NCBI GenBank assembly: GCA_021824635.1
Contig: JAKAKD010000015.1
Location: forward strand, 20,241-70,821
Direction of reading: 5' to 3'
DNA from: Bacteroidota bacterium
Lineage (GTDB): Bacteria; Bacteroidota; Ignavibacteria; Ignavibacteriales; Melioribacteraceae
Length of the DNA stretch: 50,581 nt
Every line of letters starts with the position of its first letter. Position 1 is the first letter of the stretch. Of the stretch, positions 17,501-25,460 are shown piece by piece. Position numbers and translations under genes: made by a program. The notes under the pieces are model-generated. The model was given only the letters and a program-made list of their open reading frames with translations. It was not told the DNA's origin and made no database searches.

Positions 17501-18613
17501 ATGACTGTTGGAGAATTGACAAAATATCTTGAGGATTGGGCACCGCCCGGAGCTGCTTGGGAGAAGGACAACGTAGGACTTCAAGTCGGCTCACGAGGGT
17601 TAACAATCAAAAACATCATGCTCTGTCTTGAGCTAGATGATGAAGTCCTAAAAGAAGCCCTTCAAAAAAAATGTAATTTTATTTTTACGCATCATCCTCT
17701 CATTTTTAATCCAATAAAGAAAATAGACCTCGAAAAAGATTTCACAGCCAAACTCATCGAAAAAATTGTTAAAAACAATATAACCGTTTACTCTGCTCAT
17801 ACAAATTTAGATTTCACTAAAGACGGCGTCTCTTTTGAACTTGCAAAGATTTTAAAATTGAAAAATCTCCGCTTTCTGGAATTTGAAGAGAGCAATCAAT
17901 TAAAAGTGGTTCTGTTCGTTCCACAGAATAGTTTGGAAAAAGTAACCAATGCTGTATTTAGTGCAGGCGGCGGAATTATTGGTGAATATGAAAATTGCAG
18001 TTTTAGGTTAGATGGAGAAGGAACCTTTAAAGGATCTGAAAAATCTAAACCGGTTATTGGTAAGAAAAATAAGCTTGAACATGTGAACGAAGTCCGCATT
18101 GAATTTATTGTTGATTCATGGAACTTGAACAAAGTAATTTCTGCAATAGCAAAATCTCACCCTTACGAAGAACCAGCTTATGATATTTATCCGTTGAAGA
18201 ATAAGAATGTAAATTATGGTGCCGGTGTTGTTGGTGAACTTGAAAAAGAGATGAGTCAAAAAGAATTTCTTGCGCATGTTTGCAATTCATTAAAAACTAA
18301 AGCCGTAAAATTTTGCGATGGCGAGGGTAAAACAATTAATAAAATTGCAGTATGCGGCGGATCCGGCTCCGACTTACTGAAGCAAGCAATTACAAGCGGT
18401 GCAGATGCATTTGTTACAGCAGACGTTAAATATCATGCCTATCATACTGCTCAAAAAGAAATTTTGCTAATAGATGCCGGTCATTATGAAACTGAGATTG
18501 TCGTACTAAATCCAGTTCAACAAAAAATGAAAAAATTTATTCCGGCAAATGAGAAAATAAAAATTTTAAAATATTCGGGCAGTACAAACCCGGTAAAGTT
18601 TTATAAACAATAA
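17501..18613 (+). CDS. Nif3-like dinuclear metal-centre protein
   Basis: 370 residues, the longer form of the Nif3/YbgI family with an inserted PII-like domain (about 125-235). Family motifs are EKDNVGLQVG, the metal-binding FTHHPLIFNP with SAHTNLD, and near the C-terminus DAFVTADVKYH and LIDAGHYETE. Members are toroidal hexamers with two bound metals; some are labelled GTP cyclohydrolase 1 type 2, but the cellular role is unsettled. It is followed after 10 bases by a zinc-ribbon coiled-coil protein, a common pairing. ATG 17501 has no ribosome site and abuts a terminator. Confidence 0.92.
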   Translation: MTVGELTKYLEDWAPPGAAWEKDNVGLQVGSRGLTIKNIMLCLELDDEVLKEALQKKCNFIFTHHPLIFNPIKKIDLEKDFTAKLIEKIVKNNITVYSAHTNLDFTKDGVSFELAKILKLKNLRFLEFEESNQLKVVLFVPQNSLEKVTNAVFSAGGGIIGEYENCSFRLDGEGTFKGSEKSKPVIGKKNKLEHVNEVRIEFIVDSWNLNKVISAIAKSHPYEEPAYDIYPLKNKNVNYGAGVVGELEKEMSQKEFLAHVCNSLKTKAVKFCDGEGKTINKIAVCGGSGSDLLKQAITSGADAFVTADVKYHAYHTAQKEILLIDAGHYETEIVVLNPVQQKMKKFIPANEKIKILKYSGSTNPVKFYKQ

Positions 18614-18623
18614 GGAGTCTTAA

Positions 18624-19361
18624 TTGAGAGAAAAACTTGCAGTACTTTACGAACTCCAGTTGATTGACAATCAGCTTGATGAATTGGAGGAGTTGCGCGG
18701 AGATCTTCCGGCAGCTGTGAACGATTTGAAACAGCAGATAGAGACTATCGAAAATCAAATCGAGACAAAAGAGAGTGAAAAGAAAAAATCACTCAACCAG
18801 CGCAAACAAAATGACGATGATGTTGACCGTCTTAAAGCAAATCTAAAAAAATTCAAATCACAGCTTTATCAGGTTCGCAATAATAAAGAATATGATGCAC
18901 TCACAAAAGAAATTGATCATTCGGAAGAACAAATAACAAAACTTGAAGCAGAAAGTACCGCGCTTGAAGATCTAGCTCAGAAATTGAAAAGTGAAATTAA
19001 AGAAATAGAACCTCAACTCGAGATACTTTCGAAAGACTTGAAAGAAAAAGAAACCGAGTTAAAACAAATCATTAAATCTAACGAGCGCGAAGAAGCACGT
19101 TTACAGGATAAACGGGATAAAGTTGTTGCAAAAGTAAAAAAACCGGATTACAACACGTACTCAAGAATCCGGAAAGCTTTGGGCGGAAAAGCTGTTGTTA
19201 CACTTGTCCGCGCTGCATGTACTGGATGCTACAACGTTGTTCCGCCGCAGAGACAATTGGAAATAAAATCCGGTAAGAGACTTTACTCATGCGAATCTTG
19301 CGGAAGAATTTTAGTTTCTCCTGAAGTTGCAGAGGAAGTTCAAAAAAAAATTCAGTTCTAG
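18624..19361 (+). CDS. Coiled-coil zinc-ribbon protein (C4-type, DUF164-like)
   Basis: 245 residues. A long Glu/Lys/Gln-rich coiled coil fills roughly residues 10-180, followed by a C-terminal zinc ribbon with ACTGCYNVVPPQ and SCESCGRIL providing four Cys ligands near residues 198-227. This is the zf-RING_7/DUF164 family, thought to bind nucleic acid, with no settled function. The start is TTG at 18624 behind AAGGAG. It lies 10 bases after the Nif3-like gene and is almost certainly co-transcribed; a terminator follows. Confidence 0.9.
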   Translation: MREKLAVLYELQLIDNQLDELEELRGDLPAAVNDLKQQIETIENQIETKESEKKKSLNQRKQNDDDVDRLKANLKKFKSQLYQVRNNKEYDALTKEIDHSEEQITKLEAESTALEDLAQKLKSEIKEIEPQLEILSKDLKEKETELKQIIKSNEREEARLQDKRDKVVAKVKKPDYNTYSRIRKALGGKAVVTLVRAACTGCYNVVPPQRQLEIKSGKRLYSCESCGRILVSPEVAEEVQKKIQF

Positions 19362-19375
19362 TTTAGAAAATATTT

Positions 19376-19417
19376 AAAGCCGTCAGAAAATTTTATACTT
19401 CTTTTGACGGCTTTTTT
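19376..19417 (+). terminator. Intrinsic terminator after zinc-ribbon gene
   Basis: AAAGCCGTCA (19376-19385) pairs with TGACGGCTTT (19405-19414) across a 19-base AT-rich loop and ends in TTTTTT. It serves the plus-strand pair and lies against the 3' end of the minus-strand aminotransferase gene. Confidence 0.8.
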
Positions 19418-20012
19418 AAAATAAAATCTTGTTGATTGGAATACGGATATCATCCTCCAAGTCAATCATTGCATTAATCAAATATGCATATTTGAATTTA
19501 TGTAAATCGATTAATCGAACCTCCTCTTCAAATATTTTTCCCTTTTTTAATAATTTTTCTCTTTTTGTTCCCTTTAGAAGTGGAGTAGCCGGAGTTATAA
19601 ACTTTTCATTATCACTAAAAACAATATTGGAATAACTCGTATCGGTAATTAATCCATTTTTTACAATTAAGATTTCGCTATCTCCGACATCATCTAAATG
19701 TTTCAGAAATTCTTTGCGGTCTTCATACTTATAATCGTACAAGATAAAATCATCATAAACCACTTTTAAGGCAGTAATCGGTTTTATTATGTACGGGTGA
19801 AATTCAGTATTGATAATGCCGTCAGTGTAAACTACTCTGCATTTATAAAGATTGTGTGATAGATCCGCTGGAATCCTAATTACTTCGGCTAGATCTATTT
19901 CATCGTGAGAATTAAATAAATCACGCCGGGTTTTATTCATTCTGGCATTATGATATTCAATATCATAAAATTTTCTATCGAATACCTTTATGCTTTCAAG
20001 TAATCGGGACAT
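19416..20012 (-). CDS. pabC: Aminotransferase class IV, probable aminodeoxychorismate lyase
   Basis: About 198 residues from ATG 20012 (an in-frame TTG at 20024 is less likely). The N-terminus LLESIKVFDRKFYDIEYHNARMNKTR, the segment LIVKNGLITDTSYSNIVF and TPATPLLKGTKREKLL are marks of the short PLP-dependent class IV enzymes of Bacteroidota. Next to pabB and pabA the likely job is splitting 4-amino-4-deoxychorismate to 4-aminobenzoate and pyruvate for folate. It is shorter than E. coli PabC (about 270), as is usual in this group. Its start lies inside pabB (17-base overlap), so translation is coupled. Confidence 0.78.
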   Translation of the reverse strand: MSRLLESIKVFDRKFYDIEYHNARMNKTRRDLFNSHDEIDLAEVIRIPADLSHNLYKCRVVYTDGIINTEFHPYIIKPITALKVVYDDFILYDYKYEDRKEFLKHLDDVGDSEILIVKNGLITDTSYSNIVFSDNEKFITPATPLLKGTKREKLLKKGKIFEEEVRLIDLHKFKYAYLINAMIDLEDDIRIPINKILF

Positions 20013-20973
20013 AGACCTTATCAATCATTTCTTGATATTCTGATTCGGGTGTGCTCATAAATGTAATTCCTCCGCCGCTTTTAAAAATTAATCCTTCATC
20101 TGTAAGTTCAATAAATCGAATCATAACTCCGCTGTCGAGTGTAGAACCGTCATAATATCCGAAGATTCCGGTATAATAACCGCGCGAATATATTTCGGTT
20201 GATTTGATGATATCAACTGTTTTCTTTTTCGGTGCACCGCTTATTGAGCCTGCCGGAAGTAAATTAAAAATTATTTCACCTATTCTACTGTTGTAATCAT
20301 TTCCCACGTCACCACATATTTTTGAACTAACCTGCAAAAGGATTTTACTATTGGTTTTGATTTTTTCCACATATCTAAATTTCTCAACACGAACATTTTT
20401 TGAAACCATACTCAAATCATTCCTGATCAAATCAACTATTGTGTTGTGTTCAGCAATCTCTTTAGGATCGTTCAGAATAACTTGTTCTGCATTTTCAATC
20501 GAAGCATCTATTGTACCCTTCATCGGGAAAGAAGAGATTATTCCTTCAGAAATCTTTACGAATGATTCCGGAGAAAAAACAACGAATTTTTTTTTGTACA
20601 ACAGCTTATATTCGGCTCGGCTTAAAAGGAATATCTGTTCAAGTGTAAGATTAGTTGATATTTGTGTTGGGAAAGTTAGGTTAAGCAGGTAAGTGTTTCC
20701 TGCATTTATCTCATTCAAAATATTTTCATAAACTGGAATGTAATTTTCATAACTGATTGGCTGTTTTTCAAATAAAACTGAATTACTTAGTATGGTTTTA
20801 ATATCGTAATTTTTCTTACCATTTATGTTGAAGAGTATATTTGACGGATTTACTTCGCTCAATTTTATTACGATCGGCTGATTGATTTCGAAATCAATTA
20901 TGAATAGAAATGGAATTTTATCATTTCCATATTCGTTCATTAATTTAACGGCAGCTAATTCTTTATCATTCAT
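19996..20973 (-). CDS. pabB: Aminodeoxychorismate synthase component I (short form)
   Basis: 325 residues of chorismate-binding domain, without the long N-terminal domain of classical PabB/TrpE (about 450-500). Motifs include NAGNTYLLNLTFPTQI, SFPMKGTIDAS, LIRNDLSMV, LLPAGSISGAPKKKTVDII and GYYTGIFGYYDG near the C-terminus. It aminates chorismate using ammonia from PabA. PIKGT-type sequence (here PMKGT) and the neighbouring class IV aminotransferase favour PabB over TrpE. ATG at 20973 lies only 9 bases from the divergent pabA start. Confidence 0.88.
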   Translation of the reverse strand: MNDKELAAVKLMNEYGNDKIPFLFIIDFEINQPIVIKLSEVNPSNILFNINGKKNYDIKTILSNSVLFEKQPISYENYIPVYENILNEINAGNTYLLNLTFPTQISTNLTLEQIFLLSRAEYKLLYKKKFVVFSPESFVKISEGIISSFPMKGTIDASIENAEQVILNDPKEIAEHNTIVDLIRNDLSMVSKNVRVEKFRYVEKIKTNSKILLQVSSKICGDVGNDYNSRIGEIIFNLLPAGSISGAPKKKTVDIIKSTEIYSRGYYTGIFGYYDGSTLDSGVMIRFIELTDEGLIFKSGGGITFMSTPESEYQEMIDKVYVPIT

Positions 20974-20982
20974 TGGGTTGCA

Positions 20983-21555
20983 TTGAAAAATAAAATATTG
21001 ATAATAGACAACTACGATTCTTTCACTTACAATTTACTGCAAATTGTAGAAGAATTTCACTATGATTATTTATTGGTCAAGAATGACCAACTTAATTTTG
21101 AGATAGTGGATCAATTTTCCAAAATCCTTATTTCTCCCGGACCGGGGCTTCCAGCCGAATCGTGGACGATTACAAAAATCATTTCTAAGTACGCCGCATC
21201 AAAAAAAATTTTGGGCGTATGTCTGGGGCATCAGGCAATCGCAGAAGCATTCGGAGGTGAACTTTATAATTTGCCAATCGTTCGTCATGGTATTAGATCT
21301 AAAATAAAAACTGTTTGTCCGGAGGATTATTTATTTGAGAATATTCCTTCAGAATTTGAAGCCGGTTTATATCATTCTTGGGCAGTTTCAAAAAATAAAT
21401 TTCCGGATTGTCTTAGGATAACTTCAGTTGGAACTGACGATGTGATAATGTCTATTTCACACAGAGAATATGATGTAAATGGCGTTCAGTTTCACCCGGA
21501 ATCTGTTATGACGCCTTATGGCAAACAGATTATCAACAATTGGCTAAAACACTGA
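20983..21555 (+). CDS. pabA: Aminodeoxychorismate/anthranilate synthase glutaminase component
   Basis: 190 residues, a complete class I glutamine amidotransferase. IIDNYDSFTYNL opens it, ISPGPGLP forms the oxyanion region, Cys80 in LGVCLGHQAIAEAFGG is the nucleophile and VQFHPESVMTPYG holds the His/Glu pair. It feeds ammonia to the PabB partner; in many bacteria the same protein also serves TrpE. The start is TTG at 20983, divergent from pabB across a 9-base gap, so each promoter must lie in the other gene's coding region. Confidence 0.9.
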   Translation: MKNKILIIDNYDSFTYNLLQIVEEFHYDYLLVKNDQLNFEIVDQFSKILISPGPGLPAESWTITKIISKYAASKKILGVCLGHQAIAEAFGGELYNLPIVRHGIRSKIKTVCPEDYLFENIPSEFEAGLYHSWAVSKNKFPDCLRITSVGTDDVIMSISHREYDVNGVQFHPESVMTPYGKQIINNWLKH

Positions 21556-21586
21556 ATTAATTATTACACAAGTGGTTTAAATATTT

Positions 21587-22468
21587 CTATTTCTGATCAG
21601 CCATAAAATTTTTATTTAAATGATTAGTGAAATCTTTGTCCCAGAATTCTTTTACCGAACCTTTATGCAGCCAATAGATTCTCGGCGGAGATTGCCCAAT
21701 CAAATCCAGGAATTCATTCAATTTTATCATCCGATATGGATAATTAAAATTAGTTACCGCCTTGAATGAATCCGCACTTATTGTTCCCTCAGAAAACAAG
21801 AGAGCATAAAGATTGGAACTCCAGCCTGCTTTCTTTTTTAAGCCGGATAATTCTTTAGCAAGATTTTGACAATGATCGCACTCTGTATTAAAAACAGCGA
21901 TCAATTTATCGCCGTGAGATAAATCCACTCTTCCCGCATTTACAAAATTTGTGTATTTGGCAAACTTGAAATCTTTATACGATTTGACCGGCGAGGCCGT
22001 AAATACTATTATGAATGAGGCGAGAGTTACCAAAGGCACTGCAAAATAATTTTTTTTCTCTTCGGTTCTTTTAAACAGTATAGCAAGCAATCCCATCAAT
22101 AAAACATTTTTAATTATTGATTCAAGCGGAGATATCTTAATCATCTCGCCGAAGCATCCGCAATTTTGTGAATCATGTAATATAAAACCAGTATAACCGA
22201 GGTATGCTGTAAAGCCAATTAGGAAAAGAGATGAAAATGGAATAACTATTCTTTTCAATGAGAAAGGTTGAAAGAACAACAAACCGAGTGCAAGTTCAAG
22301 ACTAATCAATATTCGCACAATAAATCCGGCGCTCTCCCGCGATGCGGCTAATCCGTGATCAACTAAAATTATTTCTACAATTCCAGGCGCAATCAGCTTA
22401 GAATAAGCAGAAAAAATAAAAACAATACCGACTAATACATGTAGCAAGAGTGTAATTTTATTTTTCAA
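21587..22468 (-). CDS. MauE/DoxX-like membrane protein with thioredoxin-like C-terminus
   Basis: 293 residues. Four to five hydrophobic helices make up the first 140 or so residues, with HVLVGIVFIFSAYSKLIAPGIVE at the start and the CGCFGE loop near residue 103, as in the MauE/DoxX family. A soluble part (about 175-293) contains NTECDHCQNLAKEL, a CxxC placed as in thioredoxin folds. MauE-type proteins work with periplasmic thiol chemistry, so a role in delivering reducing or oxidising equivalents across the membrane is likely; the partner is unknown. The start is TTG at 22468. Confidence 0.78.
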   Translation of the reverse strand: MKNKITLLLHVLVGIVFIFSAYSKLIAPGIVEIILVDHGLAASRESAGFIVRILISLELALGLLFFQPFSLKRIVIPFSSLFLIGFTAYLGYTGFILHDSQNCGCFGEMIKISPLESIIKNVLLMGLLAILFKRTEEKKNYFAVPLVTLASFIIVFTASPVKSYKDFKFAKYTNFVNAGRVDLSHGDKLIAVFNTECDHCQNLAKELSGLKKKAGWSSNLYALLFSEGTISADSFKAVTNFNYPYRMIKLNEFLDLIGQSPPRIYWLHKGSVKEFWDKDFTNHLNKNFMADQK

Positions 22469-22553
22469 CTGGCTGTAATCAATTTGTTGTAATTACATTT
22501 TAGCGATTAAAAATGAAATCGGCAAATTCATTTTGCATGAAGCAGAAATTAAT

Positions 22554-23132
22554 TTAGAAAGGAACACCTTTAGTGCGCGCTTCTTTTAAGGCGTTAGCAT
22601 ACCATCCGAGTTCATTAAGAAACCGTTTTACTTTTGCGTGAAATGATTCATCAACCGGCTCTCCGTTTTGATCGAACGCTGACTGAATAGCAGGAATTCC
22701 AAACATTGTTTTGGTTGTTACCATTCCAAGTTCGCCCAAAAATATTTTTGCTTGAACAGCCGAACGCATTCCCGCTATTGGTCCGCCGCTGTAACTCGCA
22801 ATTGCCGCAGGTTTGAAGAAATACTCTTCACGAAAATAATCCATCAAGTTGGTAAGCGCTGGCGGTAAGGAGTGATTATATTCACCCGTTATAATAATAA
22901 ATCCATCGGAGGTTGAAAAAATATTGTGAAGTTTTTCGAGTGATTCCGGGGCTGAACCTTTCTGATATTCTTTATACATCTTATCAAGAAGAGGCAGATT
23001 ATATTCCTTTGGATCAATCAGCGAAACATTATAACCTTGTTCGTGGCATTTATTCAAAATGAATTTTGCCGCCTTGGTGCCCTGGCTTTTCTCTCGGACT
23101 GAGCTTAGAATTATAGAAATATTGAGAGACAT
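22554..23132 (-). CDS. NADPH-dependent FMN reductase family protein
   Basis: 192 residues with a flavodoxin-like fold. The N-terminal phosphate-binding loop is ILSSVREKSQGTKAA, followed by ITGEYNHSLPPALTNLMDYF and ASYSGGPIAGMRSAVQ, the pattern of FMN-dependent NAD(P)H reductases (quinone, azo or chromate reductases in studied members). The substrate cannot be told from sequence. ATG at 23132 follows GGGAAAA. It is a single gene between the MauE-like gene and radA. Confidence 0.88.
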   Translation of the reverse strand: MSLNISIILSSVREKSQGTKAAKFILNKCHEQGYNVSLIDPKEYNLPLLDKMYKEYQKGSAPESLEKLHNIFSTSDGFIIITGEYNHSLPPALTNLMDYFREEYFFKPAAIASYSGGPIAGMRSAVQAKIFLGELGMVTTKTMFGIPAIQSAFDQNGEPVDESFHAKVKRFLNELGWYANALKEARTKGVPF

Positions 23133-23201
23133 GTTTTCCCTTTTTCTCTACTAAATGCATACTTACTCAAAAAAGTTCAAATGAAAAGCGATCCATATTT
23201 A

Positions 23202-23235
23202 ATCTTACGCTTCTATAAACAATTTATTGTAAGAT
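23202..23235 (-). terminator. Weak hairpin after radA
   Basis: A 7-bp inverted repeat ATCTTAC/GTAAGAT encloses a 20-base AT-rich loop just beyond the radA stop on the minus strand. There is no clean T-run, so this is only a possible terminator. Confidence 0.3.
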
Positions 23236-23241
23236 GTCTAT

Positions 23242-24591
23242 TTATTTAAGAACAGTTTGAATTGTAGTCAGAAGGTTTTCAACGGGAATTATTTCTATTG
23301 CAGATTTATTCTTTACCGATTTATAATTATTTGTAGGAACAACAATTTTTTTAAAACCAAGTTTTGCCGCTTCTTGAATTCGTTTGTCAATATTGCTAAT
23401 ACTTCTAACTTCACCGCCGAGACCGACCTCGCCGATTACAACAGTATCGTTCCTTGCAAACTTATCGGAGAAATTCGATGCAATTGCACAGCATACAGCA
23501 AGGTCAACGGCAGGTTCGTCAATTCTAATTCCGCCGGCAATATTCAGGAATACATTTTGCGCCGACAAGCGAAGATTGGCTCTCTTTTCAAGAACCGCTA
23601 ATAAAATAGAAAGCCGGCGGTAATCGAATCCGGTTGCAACACGCTGCGGGTTTCCATACGATGATGGAGTTACCAATGCCTGCACTTCCAAAAGTATCGG
23701 GCGAGTGCCTTCCATGCTTGATGTTACAACCGAGCCGGTGATTTCTTTTTCCCGTTCGCTTAAAAATATTTCACTCGGATTTTTAACTTCCCGTAATCCG
23801 TCATCGTGCATTTCAAAAATGCCGATTTCATTTGTGCTTCCGAACCGGTTTTTCTGAGCGCGCAATATTCTGTAAGAGTAACTTCTCTCTCCTTCAAATT
23901 GCAAAACCGTATCTACGATATGTTCAAGAACTTTCGGTCCGGCAATTGCGCCTTCTTTTGTAACATGTCCAACAATTATTATAGAACAATGCTTCTTTTT
24001 TGCGAGCTGCATAAGTTCGGCAGTACATTCTCGTATCTGCGTTATTGTGCCGGGGGCGTTATCAAAATCTGTTTTATATGTTGTCTGAATAGAATCAACT
24101 ATTACAACTTCCGGCGAGTGTTTTTCGATTGCGTTAAGAATAATATCAAGATCGGTTTCCGTCATCACAGAAATTTTATCCGAATGGACTTTCAGTCGTT
24201 TTGCGCGGAGATTTATTTGATTTGCCGACTCCTCTCCGGTTACATACAGAACTTCGCCGTTAATTTTAGCCGCTGCTTGCATAACCAGAGTTGATTTTCC
24301 AATTCCGGGATCTCCGCCAATAAGTACAACAGAGCCCGGCATCAATCCGCCGCCAAGAACTCGGTCGAACTCCTCAATATTTGTTTTAATTCTATCTTCG
24401 CTTTGATGAGCCGCGGTATTCAATTTTGTAATTGATGATTCCCCGCTGAATTTTTTCTTTGAAGATTTTTTTTCTTCGATCAATTCTTCGGTAAAGGAAT
24501 TCCAGCTTTCACAAGCCGGACACTTACCCATCCACCTCAATTCTTCGTGACCACAATTAGAACAAATATATTTTATTCTGTTCTTAGCCAT
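23242..24591 (-). CDS. radA: DNA repair protein RadA
   Basis: 449 residues. RadA processes recombination intermediates as a DnaB-like branch-migration helicase. The N-terminal zinc finger uses Cys10, Cys13, Cys24 and Cys27; the Walker A motif GGDPGIGKST spans 92-101; the RadA-specific KNRFG motif is present (AQKNRFGSTNE), and the C-terminal Lon-like domain has AVDLAVCCAIASNF and GEVGLGGEVRSI. Its ATG overlaps the stop of the upstream ABC ATPase by one base (TAATG), so the two are translationally coupled despite having no known common function. Confidence 0.96.
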   Translation of the reverse strand: MAKNRIKYICSNCGHEELRWMGKCPACESWNSFTEELIEEKKSSKKKFSGESSITKLNTAAHQSEDRIKTNIEEFDRVLGGGLMPGSVVLIGGDPGIGKSTLVMQAAAKINGEVLYVTGEESANQINLRAKRLKVHSDKISVMTETDLDIILNAIEKHSPEVVIVDSIQTTYKTDFDNAPGTITQIRECTAELMQLAKKKHCSIIIVGHVTKEGAIAGPKVLEHIVDTVLQFEGERSYSYRILRAQKNRFGSTNEIGIFEMHDDGLREVKNPSEIFLSEREKEITGSVVTSSMEGTRPILLEVQALVTPSSYGNPQRVATGFDYRRLSILLAVLEKRANLRLSAQNVFLNIAGGIRIDEPAVDLAVCCAIASNFSDKFARNDTVVIGEVGLGGEVRSISNIDKRIQEAAKLGFKKIVVPTNNYKSVKNKSAIEIIPVENLLTTIQTVLK

Positions 24592-25322
24592 TAAAATCCA
24601 GTCCGCTGAATAAATTTTTTGATTATGGGATCGGAACTTTCTAATACTTCCGCAGATGTGCCGGTAAAATATATTTTTCCTTCGTGCATCATTGCAATTC
24701 TATCGGCAGTATTTTTAACACTAAACATATCATGCGTTACAATGATTGAAGTTACGTTCAATTTTTGATTTAAGTCTTTGATCAAATCATCAATAGAATC
24801 GGACATTATCGGGTCGAGACCGGTTGTAGGTTCATCATATAAAATATATTCCGGATTAGAGACTAAAGCACGGGCAAGACCAACCCGTTTTTTCATTCCA
24901 CCCGAAAGCTCTGATGGTTTTAGATTTTGAGTTCCGGGTAAACCCACAAGTTCAAGTTTCTCCTCAACTATTTTTTTAATCTCCTCTTTTGAAAATCCGG
25001 AATCATTTTCTACTAGTGCAATTCCAACATTTTCTTCTACAGTCATAGAATCGAACAACGCCGCGCCTTGAAAAAGAAAACCGAACTTACGTCTGATCTT
25101 ATAAAGTTCTTTCCGGTCAAGATTGCTTATAATTTTACCATCGAATTTGATATATCCTTCGTCCGGTATTAGTAATCCTACTATATGTTTAAGCAGAACA
25201 CTTTTTCCGCATCCGCTTCTACCAATTATGGCAAGCGACTCTCCTTCATTGATCTCGAGATTAACGCCCCGCAGAACACTATTATCGCCAAAGCTTTTGT
25301 GAAGATTTATTATTTCGATCAT
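24591..25322 (-). CDS. ABC transporter ATPase, MlaF/Mkl-like
   Basis: 243 residues. Walker A GRSGCGKSVLLKHIVGLL, signature LSGGMKKRVGLARALV, Walker B YILYDEPTTGLDP and the switch His in IVTHDM are intact. The ENVGIALVE segment and SVLLKHIVGLL are typical of the lipid-transport (Mla/Mkl) ATPases that act with MlaE permeases and MCE proteins at the cell envelope. No MlaE or MCE gene lies beside it, so its partners must be encoded elsewhere. ATG at 25322. It forms a two-gene unit with radA. Confidence 0.88.
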   Translation of the reverse strand: MIEIINLHKSFGDNSVLRGVNLEINEGESLAIIGRSGCGKSVLLKHIVGLLIPDEGYIKFDGKIISNLDRKELYKIRRKFGFLFQGAALFDSMTVEENVGIALVENDSGFSKEEIKKIVEEKLELVGLPGTQNLKPSELSGGMKKRVGLARALVSNPEYILYDEPTTGLDPIMSDSIDDLIKDLNQKLNVTSIIVTHDMFSVKNTADRIAMMHEGKIYFTGTSAEVLESSDPIIKKFIQRTGF

Positions 25323-25393
25323 GAGAAGTTGATTTGAATTTTATTCGAATGAAATATATAAAAGAAAAGAATGTTATTCGATTTGAAAGTGAA

Positions 25394-25444
25394 CAAAAAA
25401 GAACGCAGATTTTTATGATCATAAGAAATCATATTAATCTGCGT
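25394..25444 (-). terminator. Terminator of the cytochrome cluster
   Basis: ACGCAGATT (25403-25411) pairs with AATCTGCGT (25436-25444), with a second inner stem ATGAT/ATCAT. On the minus strand the stem is followed by a run of six T. It lies 16 bases beyond the stop of the seven-haem cytochrome gene. Confidence 0.75.
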
Positions 25445-25460
25445 CTATCTTAAAAACTTA

